Shown here piece by piece: positions 1 through 7,082 of a DNA stretch of 40,470 bases. This stretch comes from Pseudomonadota bacterium (GTDB lineage: Bacteria > Pseudomonadota > Alphaproteobacteria > Rhizobiales > Pleomorphomonadaceae). Each line of letters starts with the position of its first letter. Within the stretch, counting starts at the first letter, position 1. The notes beneath the pieces were generated by a model. That model searched no databases and had not been told where the DNA came from. It saw only the letters and a program-made list of their open reading frames with translations. Made by a program: the position numbers and the translations under genes. The stretch is from NCBI GenBank assembly GCA_018262505.1, contig JAGSYV010000058.1, positions 1 to 40,470 on the forward strand. Direction: 5' to 3'.

Positions 1-98
1 ACGGTGGCAATGCCCACCAAGTACTTGAAATCGCTTAATCTCGCACATGCGAGATCGGAAATATTGCACCTGCGTGCCCGGGAATTTGCCCCGAGTAC
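1..98. mobile_element. Partial copy of the 125-bp MITE-like element (right end)
   Basis: This stretch matches the element at 22046-22170 from its internal part to its right terminal repeat, which ends in CCCCGAGTAC at 98. The left end lies outside the window. This copy carries about 21 extra bases (near 50-70) that the other copy lacks. It is non-coding: the short open frame that runs across it has no coding features. Confidence 0.6.
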
Positions 99-138
99 GG
101 GGTTCGGCGGCTATGTATTTGTATCATAATTATAAATT

Positions 139-175
139 GTCATCCTCTGCGCAGGCAGAGGACCTCAGGCCGGAA
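139..175. repeat. Single arm of the dispersed palindromic repeat
   Basis: The arm contains GTCATCCTCTGC, a GCAG loop and GCAGAGGACCTCAGG, so it folds into a short hairpin. It is one half of the two-armed intergenic repeat seen elsewhere in the window, preceded by the usual AT-rich stretch. No partner arm is seen here, so this copy is incomplete or was interrupted by the element to its left. Confidence 0.7.
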
Positions 176-208
176 AGGGAGAGGGGCGGATATAGGGCGC
201 CCAGCCCC

Positions 209-249
209 CAAAAGCCACCGCCGCCAACCTCTTTCAAGGCGGCGGCGGG
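209..249 (-). terminator. Rho-independent terminator of the RND operon
   Basis: Read on the minus strand, a GC-only stem (CCGCCGCC paired with GGCGGCGG, extendable to about 12 pairs) encloses a 12-base loop and is followed by CTTTT. It lies about 40 bases past the stop of the adaptor gene, so it plausibly ends the permease-adaptor transcript. Confidence 0.7.
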
Positions 250-289
250 ATGTTGCTTGTCGGCGTAGGCGCAGGGACTGATCAGTCCC

Positions 290-1501
290 TCACTTCATCG
301 CCACCTTCTCCGGCAGTGGCTGCACGGGAACCCCCGGCCAGATCTTCTGCAGATTGCCCGAGATGATCAGGTCGTTCTCCGTGATCCCCGATAGCACGGC
401 GATCTGGTCGCCGTCGGTGCGGCCGATCTGGACCATGCGCTGTTCGACCTTGCTGTCCTTGCCGACGACGTAGACGAACTTGCCCAGTTGGCTGGAGCCG
501 AGGGCTACCTGGGGCGCCATCAGCACGTCGGGTTCGCTGCCGACGCTGAGGCGGAGGTGGACGTATTGGCCGGGCAGGAGGTCGAAGGCGGCGTTGGCGA
601 TGGTGGCGCGGGCGGCTACCGTGCCGGTCGACGGATCGAGCCGGTTGTCGATGAAGGTGAGCTTGCCGGGGTAGTGCTTGCCCCCTCCTTGGCCGGCGTC
701 GGTGCCCTCGGCGCCGGTGAGGCTGATGTCGGCGGAGACTTCACCCTTGGCGAGCGCCGCCTTGATGGTGGCGAGTTCCTTTTCGCTAGGGTTGAACGTC
801 ACGTAGATCGGATCGAGCTGCACCAGCGTGTTGAGCACGGTGTTGCCCGATGAGACCAGCGTGCCGACCGAGGCGGCGCTGCGGCCGAGGCGGCCGGGGA
901 AGGGCGCGCGGATGGTCGAACGCTCGATGTCGAGTTCGGCCGAGCGGACGGCGGCGTTGGAAATGCCAATCGACGCCTGGGCCTGGAGCAGCGCGCTTGA
1001 GCGCTGGTCGTAGGTGTCCTTGGCGAGGAAGCCTTTCTGCGACAGCTCCTGGCCCCGGTCGAGGTTGGAGCGCAGGTAGTCGACCTGGGCGGTGTCGCGC
1101 TGCAACTGCGCCTTGGCTTGGTCGAGTGCCGTCTGCGCGTCGCGGTCGTCGATCGTGTAGAGCACGTCGCCCGCCTTGACGTCGGCGCCGTCGGCGACCG
1201 CCTGCGTCTTGAGGAAGCCGGTGACCTTGGCTTGCAACGACACCGACTGGATCGCCTCGGTGCGAGCGGGATAGTCGAGGAAGACCGGCAGCGTGCGCTT
1301 GCTGACCTTCTCCACCGGCACCGGCATGGCCTGGGGCGCCGGCGGGGCGGCGGTGGCCGAGGCCGGCGTGGCGAAGAAGTCCTGGATGTGCAGGGTATCA
1401 AGCGCGTAGGTGCGCACGGCGGGATGGAACAGGCTGGCGCCGGCACCGACCACCAGAACGGTCAGGAGAGAGGTGACAGGCCGTCTTGTCAGGAAAGACA
1501 T
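290..1501 (-). CDS. RND efflux periplasmic adaptor subunit (HlyD/AcrA family)
   Basis: This 403-residue membrane fusion protein of a tripartite RND pump would bridge the inner-membrane permease and an outer-membrane channel in the periplasm. The N-terminus has an uncleaved-type hydrophobic segment (residues about 8-30) and then an Ala/Pro linker. A biotinyl-lipoyl-like half motif follows (about 90-115, GDVLYTIDDRDAQ), then a coiled-coil hairpin (about 115-180), the second lipoyl half (STIRAPFPGRLG) and beta-barrel and membrane-proximal domains. The length is normal. The gene begins 14 bases after the permease stop and is transcribed with it. Adaptor-after-permease is the reverse of the commonest order. 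No outer-membrane factor gene is present. The substrate is unknown; multidrug or solvent export is typical of the family. Confidence 0.93.
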   Translation of the reverse strand: MSFLTRRPVTSLLTVLVVGAGASLFHPAVRTYALDTLHIQDFFATPASATAAPPAPQAMPVPVEKVSKRTLPVFLDYPARTEAIQSVSLQAKVTGFLKTQAVADGADVKAGDVLYTIDDRDAQTALDQAKAQLQRDTAQVDYLRSNLDRGQELSQKGFLAKDTYDQRSSALLQAQASIGISNAAVRSAELDIERSTIRAPFPGRLGRSAASVGTLVSSGNTVLNTLVQLDPIYVTFNPSEKELATIKAALAKGEVSADISLTGAEGTDAGQGGGKHYPGKLTFIDNRLDPSTGTVAARATIANAAFDLLPGQYVHLRLSVGSEPDVLMAPQVALGSSQLGKFVYVVGKDSKVEQRMVQIGRTDGDQIAVLSGITENDLIISGNLQKIWPGVPVQPLPEKVAMK

Positions 1502-1515
1502 GGCGAAAACTCCGT

Positions 1516-4500
1516 TTACTCGGCTGCCTTGGACAGGTCGATGTCATCGACCTCGTTGGCAGCTACGGGATGGTGGGCGTGATGATGGGCGGCAGCGTCG
1601 TGGGCGATGGCGGGGTTCATCGCCTCGCGCAGGCGCTCGATCACCACGTAGAACACGGGGGTGAAGATCAGCGTCAGCACGGTGGCCGCCAGCATGCCGC
1701 CGACCACGGCGGTGCCCAGCGATTGCCGGCTGGCGGCGCCGGCGCCGGTGGCGAACATCAGCGGCACCGCGCCGAGGATGAAGGCGAACGCCGTCATCAG
1801 GATCGGGCGGAGACGCAGGCGCGCCGCCTCTTTCGCCGCCTCGACGATGCCGATCCCGTCTTCGCGCCGCTTGCGGGCAAACTCGACGATCAGGATGGCG
1901 TTCTTGGCGGCAAGGCCGATCAGCATGACGAAGCCGATCTGCGAGTAGACGTCGATCTGCATGCCGCGCAGGTTGATGGCGCCCATCGCTCCGAGCAGCG
2001 CCAGCGGCACGGTGAGCAGCACCACGAAGGGCATGGTCCAGCTCTCGTATTGCGCCGCCAGGATCAGGAAGACGAACACGATGGCAAGGCCGAACACGAT
2101 CGTTGCCGCTGAGCCGGCCTTCAGCTCCTGGAAGGTGATGCCCGTCCATTCGTAGCCGAAGTCGCGCGGCAGCACTTCTCCGGCCACCCGCTCCATGGCG
2201 GCGATCGCCTGGCCCGACGAGAAGCCGGGGGCCGGGCCGCCGTTGATCAGCGCCGAGGCGTTGGAATTGTAGTGCGGCACGGTTTCCGGACCCACGGTGG
2301 GCTTGAGCTCGCCGAGGGTGGAGAGCGGCACCATGCCGCCGGTGTTGTTCCTCACATAGAGGCGCGTCAGATCATTGGCCGACGAACGGGCGTTCTGATC
2401 GGCCTGCAAGGTGACGCGGAAGGTGCGGCCGAACAGGTTGAAGTCGTTGACGTAGAGCGAGCCGAGATAGATCTGCAGCGTGTTGAAGATGTCCGGCAGG
2501 TTGAGGCCCAGCAGCTTGGCCTTGTTGCGGTCGAGGTCGTAGATGAACTGCGGCGTCGAGGTGCCGAAGCTCGAGAACATCTGCCGGGCGTTGAGTTCGG
2601 GCTGCTGGCGGGCGGCGGCAAGCAGGGCCTGCGTCGCGTCGTTCAGCGCCTGGCTGCCACGGCCGGAGAGGTCCTTCACCTGGAATTCGAAGCCGCCGGT
2701 GGCGCCGAGGCCGGGGATCGACGGCGGATCGAAGGACAGCGCGAAGGCGTCGGGGATGGCCATCAGCTTGGGGCGCACTTGCTCGACGATGCGCGAGGCG
2801 TTCTGCTCCGGCCCGCGCTCTTCCCAGGGCTTGAGGATGGCGAACTCCACGGCCGAGTTGGACTGGGCCGCCGAGGTCAGGAAGTTGAGGCCGGAGATGG
2901 CGCCGACGATTTCGACGCCCGGCGTCTTCTCCAGGATGTCGCGCACCTGCTCGGCCACCTTGTTGGTGCGTTCGAGCGAGGCGCCGTCCGGCAGCTGGAC
3001 GACCACGAAGAAATAGCCCTGGTCTTCCACCGGCAGGAAGGTGGAGGGAATGCGGTTCCACAGCCAGTAAGTGGTGCCAAGAGCGACGACGAACAGCGCC
3101 AGCACCACATAGCGCAGTTTGACCAGCAGGCCGACGCTTGAGGCATAGGCATGCGACATCCAGTTGAAGGCCGCATTGAACCAGCGGAACGGCGGGAAGC
3201 GCGTCGCCCCCTGATGGCGCAGGAAGGCGGCCGACAGGGCCGGGCTCAGCGTCAGCGAGTTGAAGGCAGAGATGCCGACGGAGATCGCCACGGTGAGCGC
3301 GAACTGGTTGTAGAGCTGGCCGGTGACGCCGGGGATGAAGGCGACCGGAATGAACACCGCCATCAGCGCCAGCACCATGCCCAATAGACTGAGCATGTTG
3401 AGCGAGAAGCCCATCAGTTCCATCACCACCAGCGTGCCGACCAGCGACACCGGAATGGCGATGGCCGGGATGACGGTGGTGCGCCAGCTTTGCAGGAAGA
3501 TGAACACCACGGCGATGACCAGCACCAGCGCTTCGCCGAGCGTCTTCAGCACGTCGTCCATCGCCGCCTGCACGAAGCGGGTGGTGTCATAATGCATGGC
3601 GTAGGAGATGCCGGCCGGGAAGCGCTTGGAAAGCTCCTCCATCTTGGCCTTGACGCCGGCCTGCAGGGCGAGCGCGTTGGACCCCGGCATCTGGAATACG
3701 CCCAGCACCACGGTGGGGTCCTTGCCGAAGAAGGCGGACGAGGAATATTGCAGCGCGCCCAGCTCGATGCGGGCGACATCCTTGAGGCGCACCACCGCGC
3801 CGCTCGGGCCGTCGGCGCGCAGCACGATCTCGCCGAATTCTGTGGGATCGCTGAGGCGGCCCACGGCGTTGACCTGCATTTCGAAGGCGGTGCCGGCGGG
3901 CGCCGGCGCCTGGCCGATCTTGCCGGCGGCGACCTGGACGTTCTGCTCGGCAATCGCCTGCTGCGCGTCGACGGCGGTGAGGCCGAGGTTGGCGAGCTTG
4001 TCGGGGTCGAGCCAGACGCGCATGGAATAGCGGCGTTCGCCGAACACCTGCACGTCGCCGACGCCGGGCACGCGCTTCAGCGGGTCGAGGATCTGCAGCG
4101 CCGCGTAGTTGCTGAGCGCCACCGAGTCCACCGAATGGTCGGGCGAGGTCAGGTTGACGATCAGCACGAAGTTCGGGTTCTGCTTTTTGACCGAAACGCC
4201 GGACTGGTTGACGATGGCCGGCAACGACGACGACGCCTGCGACACGCGGTTCTGCACGTCGACGGCGGCGGTGTTGATGTTGTAGCCGACGTTGAAGGTG
4301 ACGGTGATGGTCGATGAGCCGTCATTCGAACTGGTCGAGGACATGTAGGTCATGCCTTCGACGCCGTTGATCTGCTGCTCGAGCGGCGTGGTCACCGTGT
4401 CGGCCACCACCTGGGCGCTGGCGCCGGGGTAATGGGCGGAGACCACCACCTGCGGCGGCGAGATGTCGGGGAACTGTGCGACCGGCAGCAGCACATAGCA

Positions 4501-4752
4501 AATGGCGCCGGCCAGCACCATGATGATGGCGATGGCCGACGCGAAGATCGGACGTCCGGTGAAGAAACTTACCATGTGCAGGCCCCGCCTTGCGGTTTGC
4601 GGAACCGCCGTGCCGTCCACGTTGTTGATGAAACGGTCGCCAACTTGCCGCAGTTTGCGGCGAAGGTGGTCGGGATGCACCCGATCGGCGCGCATGACGG
4701 TCAGCACGATCGGGTCGCGGAGGAGTTCGTCCAAAGTGAGTTCTTTCTTCAT
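1516..4752 (-). CDS. RND efflux permease (HAE1/AcrB family) with internal deletion and N-terminal extension
   Basis: This is an inner-membrane proton-driven efflux permease. The start at 4752 is chosen because AAGGAG precedes it at good spacing, giving 1078 residues. The first 60 or so residues (MKKELTLDELLRDP...) are not part of the RND family; the canonical start is the Met at 4575 (MVSFFTGRPIF). RND hallmarks are present: two porter halves, FIFLQSWRTT, GLAAKNAILIVEFARKRRED (TM10 Lys) and a conserved C-terminal TM bundle. Between LNMLSLLGMVLAL and MAVFIPVAF (around 3375) about 47 residues present in AcrB are missing in frame. The gap covers the distal half of TM4 with the two essential Asp residues (AcrB 407/408), the connecting loop and the first half of TM5. 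Proton coupling should be lost, so this is probably a non-functional allele or an assembly collapse. It is first in the operon with the adaptor. Confidence 0.85.
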   Translation of the reverse strand: MKKELTLDELLRDPIVLTVMRADRVHPDHLRRKLRQVGDRFINNVDGTAVPQTARRGLHMVSFFTGRPIFASAIAIIMVLAGAICYVLLPVAQFPDISPPQVVVSAHYPGASAQVVADTVTTPLEQQINGVEGMTYMSSTSSNDGSSTITVTFNVGYNINTAAVDVQNRVSQASSSLPAIVNQSGVSVKKQNPNFVLIVNLTSPDHSVDSVALSNYAALQILDPLKRVPGVGDVQVFGERRYSMRVWLDPDKLANLGLTAVDAQQAIAEQNVQVAAGKIGQAPAPAGTAFEMQVNAVGRLSDPTEFGEIVLRADGPSGAVVRLKDVARIELGALQYSSSAFFGKDPTVVLGVFQMPGSNALALQAGVKAKMEELSKRFPAGISYAMHYDTTRFVQAAMDDVLKTLGEALVLVIAVVFIFLQSWRTTVIPAIAIPVSLVGTLVVMELMGFSLNMLSLLGMVLALMAVFIPVAFIPGVTGQLYNQFALTVAISVGISAFNSLTLSPALSAAFLRHQGATRFPPFRWFNAAFNWMSHAYASSVGLLVKLRYVVLALFVVALGTTYWLWNRIPSTFLPVEDQGYFFVVVQLPDGASLERTNKVAEQVRDILEKTPGVEIVGAISGLNFLTSAAQSNSAVEFAILKPWEERGPEQNASRIVEQVRPKLMAIPDAFALSFDPPSIPGLGATGGFEFQVKDLSGRGSQALNDATQALLAAARQQPELNARQMFSSFGTSTPQFIYDLDRNKAKLLGLNLPDIFNTLQIYLGSLYVNDFNLFGRTFRVTLQADQNARSSANDLTRLYVRNNTGGMVPLSTLGELKPTVGPETVPHYNSNASALINGGPAPGFSSGQAIAAMERVAGEVLPRDFGYEWTGITFQELKAGSAATIVFGLAIVFVFLILAAQYESWTMPFVVLLTVPLALLGAMGAINLRGMQIDVYSQIGFVMLIGLAAKNAILIVEFARKRREDGIGIVEAAKEAARLRLRPILMTAFAFILGAVPLMFATGAGAASRQSLGTAVVGGMLAATVLTLIFTPVFYVVIERLREAMNPAIAHDAAAHHHAHHPVAANEVDDIDLSKAAE

Positions 4753-4810
4753 GACAAATCTCCTTCGCATCGAGCGGCCGACGCATTCGGCCGCTTTGTC
4801 TTTTGCTTGG

Positions 4811-4853
4811 CATCGGATGGTCCGAAAACCGGTGTCCACTTTTCGGTCCGATG
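4811..4853. repeat. Rhizobiales-type extragenic palindrome, copy 1
   Basis: An imperfect palindrome with outer arms CATCGGA and TCCGATGC and inner arms CCGAAAACCGG and CACTTTTCGG. This sequence type is widespread between genes in Rhizobiales. Here it sits in the leader of the RND operon, next to a second copy. Translating through both copies yields the repetitive PKSG/FSDHPMP-like peptide that artificially extends the permease frame upstream. Confidence 0.75.
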
Positions 4854-4870
4854 CCTTGTCTTCCGCGCGG

Positions 4871-4916
4871 CATCGGGTGACCCGAAAACCGCTTCCCACT
4901 CTTCGGACCGCTCATC
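4871..4916. repeat. Rhizobiales-type extragenic palindrome, copy 2 (diverged)
   Basis: This is a second, more diverged copy in tandem with the one at 4811 (CATCGGGTGACCCGAAAACC followed by CACTCTTCGGACCG). It lies between the permease start and the operator-like palindromes at 4998-5038. Confidence 0.65.
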
Positions 4917-4997
4917 GGTCCCACGCCCTAGACCAAGGGCGTACAAGGTCGTTGCCGCACCTGAGGGGCGCTAGCCTTGACGTCTTGTGGGAGGGGT

Positions 4998-5038
4998 GTT
5001 ACCTGTCAGTAACAGTGGTAAAGTTACAGATCGGTAAC
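4998..5038. promoter_or_regulatory. Two 16-bp operator-like palindromes for the TetR regulator
   Basis: GTTACCTGTCAGTAAC (4998-5013) and GTTACAGATCGGTAAC (5023-5038) share the form GTTAC-N6-GTAAC and are 25 bp apart start to start. They lie in the divergent gap between the RND operon and the TetR-type gene, where TetR repressors of efflux pumps normally bind. The repeat structure is seen directly; the protein that binds it is inferred from position. Confidence 0.7.
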
Positions 5039-5040
5039 AC

Positions 5041-5607
5041 AGGCGTCAAGGCGCCTTCTTCCGCAAGCATGGCATTCGCGGCGTCGGCGTCGACACGATC
5101 GCCGAGGAGGCGGGCACCAACAAGATGACGCTCTACCGGCATTTCGGCTCCAAGGACGAGCTGATCGCCGAGTGCCTGCGCGATACCGCGCGCGACGTCG
5201 AGCCCTTCTGGCAGAACATCGAGGCGGCCTATCCCGCCGACCCCATGGGCAAGCTGCACGCCTGGGTGCGCGCCGTCGCCTCCTACGCCAGCATGGAAGA
5301 GGGCGGCTGCGACCTGCTCACCGCCGCCTTCGAGTTGCCCGAGCCCGACCATCCGGCCCGCCTGGTGGTGGAAACCTTCAAGCGCGAGCAGCGCGACAAG
5401 TTGATCGCCCTCTGCCGGGAAGCGGGCATCATCGAGGCGGAGGGCCTCGCCGATGCGCTGGGCCTGCTGCTCGAAGGCGCCCGCGTCAACCGCCGCACCG
5501 TCGGCCCCGACGGCCCGTCAGCGCATTTCGTCGCCATCGCCGAGGCCGTGATCGCCTCGTTCAGCGCGGCGGGGAAGGCGAGGGAGAGGGAGGCGGAAGG
5601 GGCGTAG
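5041..5607 (+). pseudogene. TetR/AcrR-family regulator lacking a start codon (5'-truncated)
   Basis: The reading frame encodes a clear TetR DNA-binding segment, HGIRGVGVDTIAEEAGTNKM followed by TLYRHFGSKDEL, and then a TetR-like ligand domain with a normal C-terminus. However, a TAA at 5035-5037 closes the frame just upstream, and no ATG, GTG or TTG occurs before the Met at 5125. Starting there would remove helices 1-2 and most of the recognition region. The usual first helix (consensus like RILDAAERLF) is absent, as if the first 15-25 codons were deleted next to the operator. It was presumably the local repressor of the divergent RND operon. It is probably inactive, unless a non-standard start (for example ATT at 5074) is used. 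Confidence 0.65.
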
Positions 5608-5720
5608 GGCGGTTAAAGCCTGCGTTCGTGGCGTTCGGCGATCTCGGTTCGGATTGATGCGCGGCGTTTGTCCGCGCTCTCTGTTTCCCCATATTGCCCT
5701 ATATCGGCGTTTCGCTCCGT

Positions 5721-5840
5721 CCTGCCTGAGGTCCTCGCCTCCGCGAGGATGACAGGAGAATTATATAAAGGAGGCAATCGGATAGCCGCTCGCGCGACTA
5801 TAAGGTTGTCATCCTCGCGAAGGCGCAGGACCTCAGGCAG
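5721..5840. repeat. Two-armed dispersed palindromic repeat
   Basis: The left arm CCTGCCTGAGGTCCTCGCC...GAGGATGACAG and the inverted right arm GTCATCCTCGCG...GACCTCAGGCAG flank an AT-rich centre (ATTATATAAAG). It occupies the gap between the TetR remnant and the methyltransferase gene. Nothing else was recognised in 5608-5972. Confidence 0.75.
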
Positions 5841-5972
5841 AAAAGGGCGCCACGCAGATATCAGCCTCCTGCAGCTAGCCCTGTCGCGGTCGTTACGGAG
5901 ATCCCGCACACTGCCGAATATGACGCCAGAACGGTTCGATCCTGCCAAAGATACGGCCGGGCCGTGCGACGA

Positions 5973-6614
5973 TCATGGGCGCTTGCGCGCTGCGATGTAG
6001 GGCCGGGTCTGGTTGCCCTTGGTGGCGTGGTTTTCGGTGATCAGAACCTCGAACCCCGCGGTCTCCAGCCGTTTGGCCAACTCCGATGCCCGGAAAGCGC
6101 CGGCATAAGGCGCCATGCCGATCGCCTGCATCGCCGGCAGCAAAGCCATCCGGATGAGCGGGTTCATATCCCCGAGGCACGGCGTCTTCGAGATGAACAG
6201 GCCATCCGGAGCGAGCAGGGCATGGATGCGGCGCAAGGTGGCGGGTAGGTCGCGGACAAGGTGGAGATAGTTGAAGCCCAGGACCACGTCGAACGAGCCC
6301 GGCTCGGCGGCGAGCGTCTCCGCCGTCGCGGCTCGAAAGGTTAGTCCGGGGATGGGGGAGGCGGCGTGCTTTTCCTTGGCGATCTCGATCATCTCGGGCG
6401 AAAAGTCCGTCGCGAGATAGCTTTGCACATCGCCTGCGAGCCTGAGCGCCGTCGTCCCGGTTCCGCAGCCCAGTTCAAGCACTTGGTGGCCCGGCTTCAG
6501 CAAGGCGCGGGTGCGGTCGAGTGTGCGCTCATATCCGGCCGGATCCGCAACGGCCCTCTTGGCATATTTTCGGGACGCTCTATCCCAGAAACGCGCGTCG
6601 CTCGGGGTGTTCAT
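5973..6614 (-). CDS. Class I SAM-dependent methyltransferase
   Basis: A cytoplasmic methyltransferase of 213 residues from the Met at 6614, which has GGGACG upstream. A 17-residue longer version from 6665 is possible but less likely. Motif I is VLELGCGTGTTALRL (about 46-60), followed by an acidic motif II region (YLATDFSPEM), motif post-II (FRAATAETL) and SFDVVLGFNYLHLV, as in UbiE/Methyltransf_11-type enzymes. The small-molecule substrate cannot be told. It is a single gene on the minus strand between two intergenic repeats, with no operon partner. Confidence 0.88.
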   Translation of the reverse strand: MNTPSDARFWDRASRKYAKRAVADPAGYERTLDRTRALLKPGHQVLELGCGTGTTALRLAGDVQSYLATDFSPEMIEIAKEKHAASPIPGLTFRAATAETLAAEPGSFDVVLGFNYLHLVRDLPATLRRIHALLAPDGLFISKTPCLGDMNPLIRMALLPAMQAIGMAPYAGAFRASELAKRLETAGFEVLITENHATKGNQTRPYIAARKRP

Positions 6615-6739
6615 GGAAAACGTCCCATCTGAGTTTCCGCGTCGGGCGGGCGCGAGATCTGCCAATGCCCTTCAAGGGTGCCCGCACGATAGGCGCTTGC
6701 AGTGTCGGGTTCCAGCTTTGTCATGTCCCCCATGGGCAA

Positions 6740-6880
6740 GGGACTGAGGCGACCGGCGTCGTCCGCTGCGATCAACCCCGCGCCCTCGACATCGGTGCGC
6801 GTCGCGGCCGCAAGCTGGAAAGCGTGCCGGAGGCGGTGATGGATGAGGTGCTGGCGAGGTTGGCGACGATTTTGGAGTGA
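6740..6880 (+). pseudogene. 3' remnant of a MazF/PemK-type toxin gene
   Basis: The last 45 or so codons read GVVRCDQPRALDIGARRGRK and then VPEAVMDEVLARLATILE. This matches the C-terminal half of MazF/PemK-family RNase toxins (conserved DQPRALD segment and final amphipathic helix). Upstream the similarity breaks off: a different frame carries a short VPALSCP piece near 6709, and the N-terminal catalytic part and any antitoxin gene are missing. It is read as a decayed toxin gene, based on family recognition by eye only. Confidence 0.45.
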
Positions 6881-6928
6881 GGGCGCGCAGGTAGGTAGGG
6901 GGAGACCTATATTGGTCGATCGCTATAT

Positions 6929-7054
6929 CCTGCCTGAGGTCCTCGCCTGCGCGAGGATGACAGTTAGATTATATATAGGAATACAAGGGCGTAGCCGCTC
7001 GCGACCACTGCCATCATGCTGTCATCCTCGCGCAGGCGAGGACCTCGGGACGAG
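6929..7054. repeat. Two-armed dispersed palindromic repeat
   Basis: The left arm runs TGCCTGAGGTCCTCGCCTGC...GAGGATGACAG and the right arm TGTCATCCTCGCGCAGGCGAGGACCTCGGG. They are separated by ATTATATATAGGAATACAAG and a short GC-rich stretch. It lies between the mazF remnant and the 3' end of the ClC gene. Confidence 0.78.
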
Positions 7055-7082
7055 TAAGGCGAGGGGGAGCTATAGGGCTGCC

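Noticed and set aside
47..268. 73-codon ORF at the left edge
   Set aside because: It runs through the MITE-like end, a palindromic repeat arm and the RND terminator; no coding evidence.
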